Positions 9,295-18,151 of a stretch of 49,442 nt of DNA are shown one piece after another. Source of the stretch: an uncultured Aquimarina sp. (lineage in GTDB: Bacteria; Bacteroidota; Bacteroidia; Flavobacteriales; Flavobacteriaceae); NCBI GenBank assembly GCA_947495425.1, contig CANLYR010000036.1, forward strand, positions 1 to 49,442. Direction: 5' to 3'. A program made the translations under genes and the position numbers. The notes under the pieces are model-generated. The model was not told the DNA's origin. It worked only from the letters and a program-made list of their open reading frames with translations, and did no database searches. Within the stretch, counting starts at the first letter, position 1, and every line of letters starts with the position of its first letter.

Positions 9295-10410
9295 ATGAAA
9301 GAGATGAAATTATTACAACCCCACATGATGGGAGATTTAGAACTACCTAATAGAGTAGTGATGGCGCCAATGACAAGAAATAGAGCCATAAACGATCAAA
9401 ATGCAGCCACAGCGCTACATGCAGAATACTATACGCAGCGTGCCACAGCTGGGCTTATTATTACCGAAGGCTCACAAGTGTCGAAAAAAGCAGTTGGATA
9501 TATCAATACAGCTGGAATTTATTCACAAGAACAAATTGATGGTTGGAAAAAAGTTACTCAGTCGGTTCACGATGCTGGCGGCTGTATATTTATCCAACTT
9601 TGGCATGTAGGGAGAATTTCTCATCCTGATTTTCATAATGGAGATCTGCCTCTGGCTCCTTCAGCTATTAATCCGAATGCACAAGCCTATACCGACGATG
9701 GTTTTGTAGATACGGTAACGCCAAAAGCAATGACCTTAGAGGAAATAAAAATTACGATAAACGATTTCAAGCAAGCAGCAAAGAATGCCGTAGAAGCTGG
9801 TTTTGATGGCGTAGAAATACACTCCTCAAACGGATATCTTTTCCATCAATTTTTTAATAAAACAAGTAATACTCGCGAGGATCAATACGGAGGAAGTCGT
9901 GAGAATCGAGCGCGGTTTTTCTTCGAAGTATTAGATGCTATTAAACAAGTAATCCCTCAAAATAGAATTGGTGCTCGTTTCAATCCGTCACTACATGGTA
10001 TTTTTGGAACTACACTAGATGAAGAAACTATCCCAACATTTGATTATATCATAGAACGATTGGATAAAGAATATGATTTGGCATATATACATTTGTCCGA
10101 ACCTTTTAATGATGTATCCGATGTACCGCATGCCATACAGAATATTGCAAAACGCTATCGACCAAAATATAGTGGTACTTTGATGATTAACTCAAATTTT
10201 AATAAAGAAAAGGCTGAGAAGGTTTTAGCTGACGGTGATGCAGATTTAGTTTCCTTCGGAAAATTATACGTTTCAAATCCAGATTTGGTAGGTCGTTTTC
10301 GTGAAGACGTAGATACTACCGACTGGAACGAAGATACCTTCTATACTTCTGGTGAAAAAGGATACATTGATTATGAAGCAAAAACCAGAAAGCTTATTCC
10401 CAATGAATAA
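9295..10410 (+). CDS. Old Yellow Enzyme-type alkene reductase
   Basis: A 371-residue FMN-dependent TIM-barrel reductase, the usual length for NemA/OPR-type enzymes. It shows the N-terminal NRVVMAPMTRNRA motif, HVGRISHPD near residue 104, the substrate-anchoring His/Asn pair in EIHSSNGYLFHQF, and GGSRENRARFF. These enzymes reduce the C=C bond of alpha,beta-unsaturated aldehydes, ketones, maleimides or nitro-compounds with NADPH. It sits 81 bases after the alcohol dehydrogenase and 30 before the aldehyde dehydrogenase, so all three could act one after another on the same electrophiles. In other bacteria nemA-type genes respond to electrophile stress; no regulator gene is present here. Confidence 0.93.
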   Translation: MKEMKLLQPHMMGDLELPNRVVMAPMTRNRAINDQNAATALHAEYYTQRATAGLIITEGSQVSKKAVGYINTAGIYSQEQIDGWKKVTQSVHDAGGCIFIQLWHVGRISHPDFHNGDLPLAPSAINPNAQAYTDDGFVDTVTPKAMTLEEIKITINDFKQAAKNAVEAGFDGVEIHSSNGYLFHQFFNKTSNTREDQYGGSRENRARFFFEVLDAIKQVIPQNRIGARFNPSLHGIFGTTLDEETIPTFDYIIERLDKEYDLAYIHLSEPFNDVSDVPHAIQNIAKRYRPKYSGTLMINSNFNKEKAEKVLADGDADLVSFGKLYVSNPDLVGRFREDVDTTDWNEDTFYTSGEKGYIDYEAKTRKLIPNE

Positions 10411-10440
10411 GCGTATATCCTTTTAATTAAAAATAATACT

Positions 10441-11833
10441 ATGGAAACAGAAATATCATCAGGGTTTGTAACTGTAAACCCTGCAACAGGTGAAGAAATC
10501 ACTCAATACGAATATATGAGTGATGTAGAGGCTATAGAAGCTGTAGAAAAATGTCATAATGCTTTTTTACTCTGGCGAATGCAATCACTTGAAGAACGCG
10601 CTAGTTGTATTCAAAAGATAGGAGAAGGCTTACAAAAGTACAAATCCGAATTTGCAGCGTTGATGACCCGCGAAATGGGAAAAATACAAAAACAGGGACT
10701 TAAGGAGATTGATTTATGTTCTGAAATTTGCAAGTATACGGCAAACGAAGGAAAAGAATCACTCAGTGATGAAGTTAGAGAATTACCCAACGGTGGAAAA
10801 GGAATCATCACATACGCTCCAATTGGTGTTATCTATGGGATACAACCGTGGAATTATCCTGCTTATCAGGCAGTACGATTTTCTATTGCTAATCTCATGG
10901 CAGGTAATGGGGTGTTATTGAAACATGCAGAAAACGTTACGGGATCGGCTTTATTGCTTCAAAAAATATATGAAGAAGCTGGATTGCCAAAGCATCTGTT
11001 TACAGTGCTGCGCATAGATCATGATCAATCAGACAGAATTTTGGAACATGATTATGTACGTGGTGTTACACTAACAGGAAGTTCTAAAGCTGGGAAAATA
11101 ATTGCAGAAAAAGCAGGAAAAGCACTTAAGAAAACAGTTCTGGAATTAGGAAGTAATGATGCATATCTGATCCTGGATGATGCAGATATAAAATTTGCAG
11201 CAGAAACCTGTATCAAAGGTAGAATTTATAATAATGGAGAAACGTGTATCGCAGCCAAACGATTTGTAGTGGTTGCCTCAGTTTATGATGAATTCAAAGA
11301 AGCGTTTGTGTCGGGAATGAAAAAAATAAAAGCCGGTGACCCAACTCACGAGGATTCTGATATAGGTCCGATGGCTCGCGAAGATCTGAGAGATAAACTA
11401 CATGATCAGGATTAAAAGCGTTACTAATGGAGCTAAAGTCTTAACTGGAGGCGAAAAACCAGAAGGAACCGGTTTTTATTACCCCGCCACCGTTTTAGAA
11501 GATGTCAACCCAGGACAACCAGCCTATGATGACGAGTTATTTGGTCCGGTAGCTTCTTTAATTAAGGCAAAAGATGATAACGATGCAATGCGTATAGCTA
11601 ATGATAGTCGTTTTGGACTTGGAGGAGGAATTTTTTCTAAAAATGAAGACAAAGCGATTGAATTGGCAAAACAGCATTTTGATACGGGAATGGTATTTAT
11701 TAATTCGTTTGGATTAGCAATGCCTAATATGCCTTTTGGTGGTGTAAAAAACTCAGGTTATGGTAATGAACACGGTGGTTTTGGAATTAAAGAATTCGTA
11801 AACACCAAAGCTGTCATGAATTTGAATCAATAA
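10441..11833 (+). pseudogene. Succinate-semialdehyde-type aldehyde dehydrogenase, split by a frameshift
   Basis: Two ORFs together make one NAD(P)-dependent aldehyde dehydrogenase of the GabD/Sad type. The first (10441-11415, 324 residues) carries the cofactor fold and both catalytic residues, Glu235 (LELGS) and Cys269 (NGETCIAAKRF). The second (about 11402-11833) carries the C-terminal GAKVLTGGE to FGIKEFVN part. The frame changes at CATGATCAGGATTAAAAG: dropping one G after CAG joins HDQ directly to IKSV, which fits the family. So there is one extra base at about 11411-11413. The first product lacks the C-terminal third and is unlikely to fold. A sequencing error is a live alternative because everything else is intact. 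Confidence 0.88.
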
Positions 11834-11860
11834 TACCTAAAAATTATCAAATAGTATAAA

Positions 11861-11894
11861 AAACGCTAAGATGACTCTGATCATCTTAGCGTTT
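11861..11894 (+). terminator. Strong intrinsic terminator after the detoxification operon
   Basis: A perfect 14-bp stem, AAACGCTAAGATGA with TCATCTTAGCGTTT, closes a six-base loop (CTCTGA) and runs into CTT. It lies 28 bases after the aldehyde dehydrogenase stop and separates that operon from the convergent sugar dehydrogenase gene; it may act on both strands. Confidence 0.88.
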
Positions 11895-11967
11895 CTTAAT
11901 TTCATACCACAGCTGTATTCGCTGCAAAATTCTATTCCTCCGGAAATTTTTCGAATGAGAAGGAAAA

Positions 11968-13107
11968 TTAATCTATTCTGTTGATTTCAATTATACGATG
12001 TGTAGTACTGGTATCGCCATAAGAATCTCCATTAGTCGCAATAAAAACGCGGCCGGTAGGAGAAACTGCAATATCACGGAGACGACCAAAATCGTTATCA
12101 AAAAACACCTCTTCTTGTGTGATCGAAGTTCCATCTTCTGATAAAGTTAGAGCAACAATTCTTTTGTCTTTTAGAACAGTCATTATTAATTTATTCGTCC
12201 ACTGTGGGATTCGGTCGTTAGTATAATACACCAGATCAGATGGAGCAATTGTTGGTGTCCAATTAAAAATAGATTCAGTAACTGCTGTGTTTGCTGCAAA
12301 ACTTTCTTCACTTGGAGTATCTATTATTCCCTTAACTTCTGGCCAGCCATAATTTGTACCTGATGCTATGATATTAATCTCATCATCACTATTAGGTCCG
12401 TGCTCAGAACTATATATAGTTCCATTTTGAAGCATAACCAAACCTTGAGGGTTTCTATGTCCCAAGCTGTATATATAACTACCTGCAAAAGGATTATCAC
12501 TAGGAATACTACCATCCAGGTTCAATCTAAGAGTTTTTCCTCCTAAAGAGCTCATATCCTGAGAGAGGCTTGTATCTCCTGCATCACCTGTGGTCATGAT
12601 AAGGTGCAGGTCTGGAGTAATGATAAGTCGACTCCCGTTGTGAGTTCGGTTTGCAGGGATTTGATCCAGTAGAATTGTCTCATTTGAAAGCGTATTGTTG
12701 TCATATGTATATCGAACCAATCGTTCCAATAAGCTATTTCCATTAGAATATGTATACACTAAATAAACATAAGGATTATTCTCAAAATCTGGATGTAGCA
12801 CCGTGCCAAGTGCTCCACTTTCTTGTACTTGTGCTACATTATCAAGGGTTAGGATTACTTGTTGTTCTCCGGTATCAGGGTGTATTCGGCTTACTTTTCC
12901 GTTGCGCTCTGTGACCCAGAGGAAATCGTCTGGTCCCCAAAGTAGCTCCCAAGGCACGCTTAATGTATCGATTAGAGTTACGGTAGCATTTACCGGATCA
13001 GGGTCTGGGTCGGGATCAGGGTTTGAGGTGTTATTATCATCTCCAGCACAATAAAAAAGTAATAATGATAGTATCCCAATACCTACGAATTTTAGTACCC
13101 TTTCCAT
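11968..13107 (-). CDS. PQQ-dependent sugar dehydrogenase-like lipoprotein
   Basis: A 379-residue protein of the glucose/sorbosone dehydrogenase (GSDH) beta-propeller family, like E. coli YliI. A lipoprotein signal ends at LLLFYC. A linker of repeated Asp-Pro pairs follows (about residues 32-38), and the propeller fills the rest. Diagnostic motifs are WVTERNGKV, HPDFENNPYVYLVYT and GHRNPQGLV followed by SSEHGPNSDDEIN. Family members oxidise aldose sugars using PQQ and pass electrons onward in the periplasm or at the surface. No PQQ synthesis genes are in the window. Nearby genes do not point to a specific sugar. Confidence 0.9.
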   Translation of the reverse strand: MERVLKFVGIGILSLLLFYCAGDDNNTSNPDPDPDPDPVNATVTLIDTLSVPWELLWGPDDFLWVTERNGKVSRIHPDTGEQQVILTLDNVAQVQESGALGTVLHPDFENNPYVYLVYTYSNGNSLLERLVRYTYDNNTLSNETILLDQIPANRTHNGSRLIITPDLHLIMTTGDAGDTSLSQDMSSLGGKTLRLNLDGSIPSDNPFAGSYIYSLGHRNPQGLVMLQNGTIYSSEHGPNSDDEINIIASGTNYGWPEVKGIIDTPSEESFAANTAVTESIFNWTPTIAPSDLVYYTNDRIPQWTNKLIMTVLKDKRIVALTLSEDGTSITQEEVFFDNDFGRLRDIAVSPTGRVFIATNGDSYGDTSTTHRIIEINRID

Positions 13108-13429
13108 ATCTCAAATGTTTAAATTAATGATGTCTTATATAATATAACCAATACTTTTTAGTTTTATTTTAAATTCTGCTTTTTTACTTGATAATCCTGC
13201 CTCAGCCAGACACAGCGAGATTTGAATGCTTCGAGTCTTGCTATGAAACCTTAATGCCTTTTCTTTTAGAATGCTTTTTGAGCTTGCCCCAAAAGGTTGT
13301 TTATTCTAATGATAGTGGTTGACTCTCTTTTTAATATTCTTATTTTTTTAAATACTTCTTGGGTTTGCTCATGATATATGAACCTTCTTTTTATTACCTT
13401 TAATTGGGTAATTTTATACAAATATACAT
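13108..13429. other. 322-base intergenic stretch holding degenerate repeats
   Basis: No convincing gene. It contains one clear copy (13245-13298) and one weaker copy (about 13321-13372) of the degenerate repeat that also occurs at 14601-14654. The start of the D-threonine-aldolase-like gene follows at 13430. Confidence 0.55.
13245..13298 (+). repeat. Degenerate GAAACCTT...GCTTGCCCC repeat, copy A
   Basis: This 54-base segment aligns end to end with 14601-14654. Both begin GAAACCTT, share CTTTTCTTTTA and end TTGCCCCAA..GGTT. The two lie in the same orientation on either side of the gene at 13430-14536. Confidence 0.65.
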
Positions 13430-14536
13430 ATGAATTGGTTTGAAATTGACAATGTAGAAGAATTGGATTCTCCATCTATACTTTTATATAAAGATCACTT
13501 ACTACATAATCTGTCTAAAATGATCGATATGGTTGGTAAGGATACTTCTAAACTGATGCCGCATATCAAAACAAATAAAATGCCAAAGGTGATAGAACAT
13601 ATGATCACTCTCGGAATACGTAATTTTAAAGCTTCTACTATAGCTGAAGCAGAAATAGCGGCGAGAGAAGGTGCAAATTATGTACTGATTGCGCATCAAC
13701 TAGTGGGACCAAAAATTCATCGTTTTAGCACGCTAATTGAAGTTTTTCCTAATACTATATTTTCAACTATAATTGATACAATTGATTCTTTGGAACGGTT
13801 GAATAAAGAAGCTTCGGAAAAGGGCAGGAGTATTAATATTTTTATTGATATCAATAATGGAATGAATCGATCTGGTATCGAATTAGGATTTGGCCTAAAT
13901 ACACTTATAGAACAGCTTCCTTTATTTCCTTTTATCAATTTCAAAGGTCTCCATGTCTATGATGGGCATTTGAGAGATACAGATTTTCAAAAACGGAAAA
14001 ACAAAGTTGAGCATGGATTTGAACCAATAACTGCCTTATTTACTAAATTGAAAGAAAACTATCCGAATATTGAGCTGATTTCTGGAGGAACACCGTCATT
14101 CACATCACACTTAGATAATGATGACCGTATTTGTAGTCCTGGTACTTGCGTTTTATGGGATTGGGGATATAAGGAAAAATTAGTAGAGCAAGAGTTTAAA
14201 TATGCCGCACTATTGCTATGTAGAGTAATTTCTAAACCTAAAAAAGGTATTGTTACTATAGATCTTGGTCATAAATCTGTATCTGCAGAAAATGTGATTG
14301 ACAATAGAGTCAAGTTTCTGAACTTAGAAAACTATACAATACTTTCCCAAAGTGAGGAACATGGTGTATTAGAGGTTCAGGACTGGGATGCTATGCAAGT
14401 AGGAGATGTCATTTATGGGGTGCCTTATCATATCTGTCCAACTATAAATCTATATGATGAAGTATCGGTCATAACAGACAGAAAAAAAACTGAGTATTGG
14501 GATATCACAGCCAGAAAAAGGAAGATTTCAATATAA
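13430..14536 (+). CDS. D-threonine aldolase-like PLP enzyme (alanine racemase N-fold)
   Basis: A 368-residue fold-type III PLP enzyme of the D-threonine aldolase/D-serine dehydratase group. The PLP-binding lysine is Lys47 in MPHIKTNK (usually PHxKTH). The C-terminal metal pair is His334 and Cys336 in YHICPTINLYDE, the divalent metal site of this family. Phosphate-binding and barrel motifs are visible between (ELISGGTPSF). Likely reaction: retro-aldol cleavage of D-beta-hydroxy-amino acids to glycine plus an aldehyde. gcvT lies about 3 kb away, which is suggestive of glycine use but not proof of linkage. The gene stands alone between two copies of a degenerate repeat. Confidence 0.87.
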   Translation: MNWFEIDNVEELDSPSILLYKDHLLHNLSKMIDMVGKDTSKLMPHIKTNKMPKVIEHMITLGIRNFKASTIAEAEIAAREGANYVLIAHQLVGPKIHRFSTLIEVFPNTIFSTIIDTIDSLERLNKEASEKGRSINIFIDINNGMNRSGIELGFGLNTLIEQLPLFPFINFKGLHVYDGHLRDTDFQKRKNKVEHGFEPITALFTKLKENYPNIELISGGTPSFTSHLDNDDRICSPGTCVLWDWGYKEKLVEQEFKYAALLLCRVISKPKKGIVTIDLGHKSVSAENVIDNRVKFLNLENYTILSQSEEHGVLEVQDWDAMQVGDVIYGVPYHICPTINLYDEVSVITDRKKTEYWDITARKRKISI

Positions 14537-14600
14537 TTTCTTTTAAATAGATGTACTTGGTCATCAGGATCTAAATATTGAAGCAGGCTGGCTTGCCTTC

Positions 14601-14654
14601 GAAACCTTGACATCTTTTCTTTTAAAATACCTCTTGTGGGTTTGCCCCAAGGTT
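14601..14654 (+). repeat. Degenerate GAAACCTT...GTTTGCCCC repeat, copy B
   Basis: Same length and orientation as 13245-13298, differing at scattered positions. It can fold as ACCTCTTGTGGG / TTTGCCCCAAGGTT, an imperfect hairpin. The intergenic region 14537-14826 holds nothing else that I recognise. Confidence 0.65.
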
Positions 14655-14826
14655 TTTAACTTCAATTTTGGAAACATTGTTACGGATCAAATAGAACTAA
14701 AATAAATGGAGATGAAAAATAGGGGTGAAAACCCCTTTTCATTTTTAGGTAATACCCCCTTACATCGTATATTGTTTATACATACTTTTGACATATCACT
14801 TTATCACACTAAATAAACTCAAAAAT

Positions 14827-15015
14827 ATGAAACGGCTTTTATTACCTCTAGTTCTTATTTCTTTTTCAGTAATATGTCTTAGTATTGTGCATATAGATAA
14901 TGTAAATAAGTTAGAATCCCAATCTATAGAATTGAGGAAAAAGCACAAGACAAAAGTGTATTTAGATGATCGAATAGAGAATACAACATCGGTTGATGCT
15001 ATAAAAACTAAATGA
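14827..15015 (+). CDS. Short exported or membrane-anchored peptide, unknown
   Basis: A 62-residue ORF starting at the ATG preceded by an A-rich leader; an in-frame extension to 14788 adds 13 residues that would disrupt the signal. The N-terminus (MKRLLLPLVLISFSVICLSIV) is a clean hydrophobic signal or anchor, and the rest is short and charged. Not recognised. A predicted signal directly at the ATG supports it as real; its length makes chance possible. Confidence 0.45.
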   Translation: MKRLLLPLVLISFSVICLSIVHIDNVNKLESQSIELRKKHKTKVYLDDRIENTTSVDAIKTK

Positions 15016-15038
15016 TAGATGACAAATAGACGAATTAC

Positions 15039-15452
15039 TTATTGATCAATAAAAAGAGCTTTGAGTTCTGGAGTGGGAATCATACAGGATTCTTTTCTAC
15101 CAAACCATTTATATCTGTTTTTGGCGATGATATCATAAATCCAGTCTCTTAAGAATCTAGGAATAATAAACAAAACGGAAAGTAAAGGATAAATACCCGA
15201 CAGCTGCTTTGCAATATGCAAAGCAGCTGTTGATTTATGATAATATGCCACTTGGGGTTCTATTAATAGTATTGAATCTATTTTTGCAATATCAATATTT
15301 CGTTCTGAAATTAATTTTTCACCCACTTCGCTTTGTAGGGATGCATAACGAAAAACATCATTTTTATCATGTTTTATAACAAAATTGATAGCATTATTGC
15401 ACAAATTGCAAACACCATCAAATAGAATTATTTTTTTCCCTTCTTCTACCAT
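15039..15452 (-). CDS. DCC-family thiol-disulfide oxidoreductase (DUF393)
   Basis: A 137-residue protein with the family signature DGVCNLC near residues 11-17, a CxxC thioredoxin-like motif, and the LLSVLFIIPRFLRDWIYDIIAKNRYKWFG region typical of the C-terminus. DCC proteins are thioredoxin-like oxidoreductases of unknown partner. Its reading frame contains a perfect 31-bp palindrome (15200-15230). It is convergent with the small peptide gene and upstream (in its own direction) lies the NAD-epimerase-like gene. Confidence 0.88.
   Translation of the reverse strand: MVEEGKKIILFDGVCNLCNNAINFVIKHDKNDVFRYASLQSEVGEKLISERNIDIAKIDSILLIEPQVAYYHKSTAALHIAKQLSGIYPLLSVLFIIPRFLRDWIYDIIAKNRYKWFGRKESCMIPTPELKALFIDQ
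15200..15230. repeat. 31-bp perfect palindrome inside the DCC gene
   Basis: Arms ACAGCTGCTTTGCA (15200-15213) and TGCAAAGCAGCTGT (15217-15230) are perfect reverse complements around ATA. It lies fully within coding sequence and encodes AALHIAKQL on the minus strand. Confidence 0.85.
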
Positions 15453-15510
15453 ACTACAAATATAATACGAATTGATGGTTGATAATAACGAATTATAACT
15501 TCCTTAAGAA

Positions 15511-16326
15511 TCACTTTATCGTCACAGAATCAATAACTGCTTGAGTAGTGGTTTGAAGATTTTTTGGTAGTTTGTTGTCTTTGGGAAGAACAGCTAAATA
15601 ACGATCATTATTAGAGTCGAATACTTGCTTGAAAATTGGGTCATCAAGTTGTAGCCTGTCGCAAATTTCTTTAATAAGATCAAGATGATAGATAAGATCT
15701 GTACTTCCTAAATGATAAATCCCTTTTTTATTGCGATTTATGATATAATGAATTTGCTGTGTGAGCTTGGATATTGATGTTACATTAATAATTACATTAG
15801 GAAAAACTTCGATTGGTGCCTTGAGATCATATCGTGTTTTGAGTTCCTGAACTCTGGGTGTAGTTGCACCAAAAATCATGGGCACTCTGGCAATTACATA
15901 TTTGTTTGTAGGTAATCGCATTAAGGCATTTTCTATTTTGATTTTAAACCTTCCAAAAACGCTATCGCTAAGTGTTTTGTCATGTTCATACGAGGGATAA
16001 TTACTAAAAGAATCAAAAACATTGGCACTAGAAATAAATAAAAGCTTGGATCTATGCGTTTTGATCCATGCAATTATTCTTTGATGTGCATCTATTTGTG
16101 AATTAAAATTACCTCTAAGCGCAGAAATGATAAGTGTAGGTTTCAGATTATTAAGTAAAATAGTAATATCTTCTAGCTCCATATCATACTGAAAAAACTT
16201 TTGATTCTTTTCAAAGAATGTATTATCGGTACAGTATGTGCCATAGGTGTCAAAATAGGAGTTAAGCTCTTTATATAGAGCGTTTCCTATAAAACCACTG
16301 GCACCTATGATCAGAATTTTTTTCAA
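15511..16326 (-). CDS. NAD-dependent epimerase/dTDP-4-dehydrorhamnose-reductase-like protein
   Basis: A 271-residue Rossmann-fold protein of the extended SDR / sugar-nucleotide-binding type. The nucleotide loop is IIGASGFIGNALY at residues 5-17. A YxxxK-like catalytic element is weak: YEHDK around residue 118 has Tyr and Lys four apart. The domain resembles RmlD/SDR proteins but is shorter at the C-terminus. No polysaccharide genes surround it, so the substrate stays unknown. It follows gcvT after a terminator. Confidence 0.75.
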   Translation of the reverse strand: MKKILIIGASGFIGNALYKELNSYFDTYGTYCTDNTFFEKNQKFFQYDMELEDITILLNNLKPTLIISALRGNFNSQIDAHQRIIAWIKTHRSKLLFISSANVFDSFSNYPSYEHDKTLSDSVFGRFKIKIENALMRLPTNKYVIARVPMIFGATTPRVQELKTRYDLKAPIEVFPNVIINVTSISKLTQQIHYIINRNKKGIYHLGSTDLIYHLDLIKEICDRLQLDDPIFKQVFDSNNDRYLAVLPKDNKLPKNLQTTTQAVIDSVTIK

Positions 16327-16346
16327 TTATATTGTAATCTAAAAAA

Positions 16347-16389
16347 AGTTAAGTTTCAAAAATTACCCACGTAACCCTGAAACTTAACT
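16347..16389 (-). terminator. Intrinsic terminator after gcvT
   Basis: A perfect 12-bp stem (AGTTAAGTTTCA with TGAAACTTAACT) around a 19-base loop; on the minus strand it is followed by a run of seven T. It sits just past the gcvT stop at 16411 and before the epimerase-like gene. Confidence 0.8.
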
Positions 16390-16410
16390 ATACTATTTTT
16401 ATTGCAGTAA

Positions 16411-17493
16411 TTATCCTTTATAGAAAGGTAATTTAACTACCGTAGCCGGAATTGCTTTTTTTCTCACCTGAATGTAAATTTTGCTTCCTGGCTTTGTAAA
16501 TACTGAAGGGACATATCCTAACCCAATACCTTTTCCTAGTGAAGGTGACATCGTACCAGAAGTAACAATCCCTATTGCGTTCCCATTTTCGTCTACAATA
16601 TCATAATCATGTCGTGGTATACCGCGCTCATCGAGTTCAAAACCAATTAGCTTTCGTTTTGGACCCTGTTCTTTTTCTTTGGCTAAGGCTTCTGCATTAA
16701 TGAAATCCTTTGAAAATTTTGTAATCCACCCTAATCCCGCTTCAATAGGAGAAGTCGTATCATTTATATCATTACCATATAAACAGTATCCCATCTCTAA
16801 TCGTAATGTATCTCTAGCAGCTAGTCCAATAGGTTTGATTCCCATATCTGCTCCAGCTTCAAAAATTTTATCCCAAATCTGTTGTGCTTCAGTATTTTTA
16901 CAATAGATTTCAAAACCTCCACTACCTGTATACCCTGTTGCAGAAATAATAACATTTTCGATTCCTGCAAAATCAGCAACTTCAAACGTATAAAACTTCA
17001 TCGCTTCAAGATCTATCGAAGTTAATGATTGCATTGCTGAGGCTGCTTTTGGTCCTTGTATTGCTAATAGAGAGTATTCATCAGACAGATCACGCATATC
17101 TGCATTCATCGTATTGTGACTACTGATCCAATCCCAATCTTTTTTTATGTTAGATGCGTTAACAACCAATAAATATTTTTCATCGGCAATTTTATACACA
17201 ATCAAATCATCAACGATTCCACCTTGATCATTTGGTAAGCAACTGTATTGTGCTTTTTTGTCAACTAGTTTTGATGCATCATTAGAAGTAACTTTTTGTA
17301 TAAGCTCCAATGCTTTTGGGCCTGTGATTAAAAATTCGCCCATGTGCGAAACATCAAAAACACCAACCCCATTTCTAACGGTTTCGTGTTCTATATTTAC
17401 ACCTTCATACGATACAGGCATATTATAACCGGCAAACGGCACAATCTTAGCACCTAGAGCAATGTGAGTTTCTGTTAATGCAGTGTTTTTCAT
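16411..17493 (-). CDS. gcvT: Glycine cleavage system T protein (aminomethyltransferase)
   Basis: A 360-residue tetrahydrofolate-dependent aminomethyltransferase, the T subunit of the glycine cleavage complex. The start is placed at the ATG giving [23 protein letters not shown], six residues inside the longest ORF, which matches the family N-terminus. Typical motifs are [50 protein letters not shown] and [19 protein letters not shown]. GcvH and GcvP are not in the window, as usual in Bacteroidota where gcv genes are scattered. It has its own terminator. Confidence 0.96.
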   Translation of the reverse strand: MKNTALTETHIALGAKIVPFAGYNMPVSYEGVNIEHETVRNGVGVFDVSHMGEFLITGPKALELIQKVTSNDASKLVDKKAQYSCLPNDQGGIVDDLIVYKIADEKYLLVVNASNIKKDWDWISSHNTMNADMRDLSDEYSLLAIQGPKAASAMQSLTSIDLEAMKFYTFEVADFAGIENVIISATGYTGSGGFEIYCKNTEAQQIWDKIFEAGADMGIKPIGLAARDTLRLEMGYCLYGNDINDTTSPIEAGLGWITKFSKDFINAEALAKEKEQGPKRKLIGFELDERGIPRHDYDIVDENGNAIGIVTSGTMSPSLGKGIGLGYVPSVFTKPGSKIYIQVRKKAIPATVVKLPFYKG

Positions 17494-17883
17494 TATGTGA
17501 ATGGTTATCAAATTGACGCCGAAAGTAAAAAACTTTGATTAGCTATACAATGGTTTTTTGTTATAATGTTTATAAATTATTAGTATATGTGTTCTTCATC
17601 GACTTTACTGTTTTTTTTAGTAAAAAATATTGTGATATTCTAAATGTTAACACTTCAAAAAAAGGTCATATGAGAAAGAAATTAATAGGTAATCCATATT
17701 GCAAATCTTTATCGGTAAAAAACTTTATGAGATAAGATATCAGACACTATTCTTGAATATCTTCTGTTAATTGTTGCTAAAAAAATAGTAAAAAACTTAA
17801 AATTTGAAAGCTTGTATTCTATTTTAATTATGTAAATTGATATACTTATATAAAATATTTTAACTTTTAAAACTGTATTAATT
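17494..17883. other. 390-base intergenic stretch, probably promoters only
   Basis: Very AT-rich, between the divergent gcvT and the small GG-leader peptide gene. The plus-strand ORF at 17535-17735 has no coding character; its last 21 codons from an internal ATG (17670) could be a micro-ORF but nothing supports it. No hairpins of note. Confidence 0.4.
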
Positions 17884-18096
17884 ATGAAAAAACTAATATC
17901 GAATATTTCAGGTGTGCAAAAGCTATCAAAAGATACTCAGAAAAACATTAATGGGGGAGTATCAAATTTGTCATCTTGTCCAACAGGCTGTTTTGATCTC
18001 TTTTTACAGGATGTCTTGGGACGTTTTTGTGCAGTTCCCGCAAGTTCTGGAGGTGTTTGTTTTGGGCAGATAGTAAATGATAAATGTTGTTTATAA
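17884..18096 (+). CDS. Double-glycine-leader, cysteine-rich bacteriocin-like precursor peptide
   Basis: A 70-residue peptide with a leader of about 25 residues ending in LSKDTQKNINGG, the GG-type leader seen in Bacteroidota natural-product/bacteriocin-like precursors that peptidase-containing ABC transporters cleave. The predicted core of about 45 residues has six cysteines (SSC, TGC, RFC, GVC and a terminal KCC) and is otherwise small, hydrophobic and Gly/Ser-rich, fitting a disulfide- or thioether-bridged secreted peptide. The gene is single, with its own terminator 28 bases after the stop. No transporter, protease, immunity or modification gene is nearby, so processing would need machinery elsewhere in the genome. 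Confidence 0.75.
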   Translation: MKKLISNISGVQKLSKDTQKNINGGVSNLSSCPTGCFDLFLQDVLGRFCAVPASSGGVCFGQIVNDKCCL

Positions 18097-18123
18097 TTCA
18101 CAAAAATAAATAATGTAATTTAT

Positions 18124-18151
18124 AAAACGGACTGTTCTAGCAGTCCGTTTT
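18124..18151 (+). terminator. Intrinsic terminator of the GG-leader peptide gene
   Basis: A perfect 11-bp stem, AAAACGGACTG with CAGTCCGTTTT, around the loop TTCTAG, followed by T. It makes the peptide gene a monocistronic unit separate from the sigma factor gene. Confidence 0.9.

Noticed and set aside
12803..13054. Plus-strand ORF with repeated Gly-Ser
   Set aside because: Reverse-strand reading of the Asp-Pro linker of the sugar dehydrogenase; not an independent gene.
13266..13475. Minus-strand ORF of 69 residues
   Set aside because: Covers a degenerate repeat and the start of a real gene; no protein-like features.
17535..17735. Plus-strand ORF of 66 residues, including a 21-codon internal micro-ORF
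   Set aside because: Low-complexity AT-rich translation without signal, motif or family resemblance.
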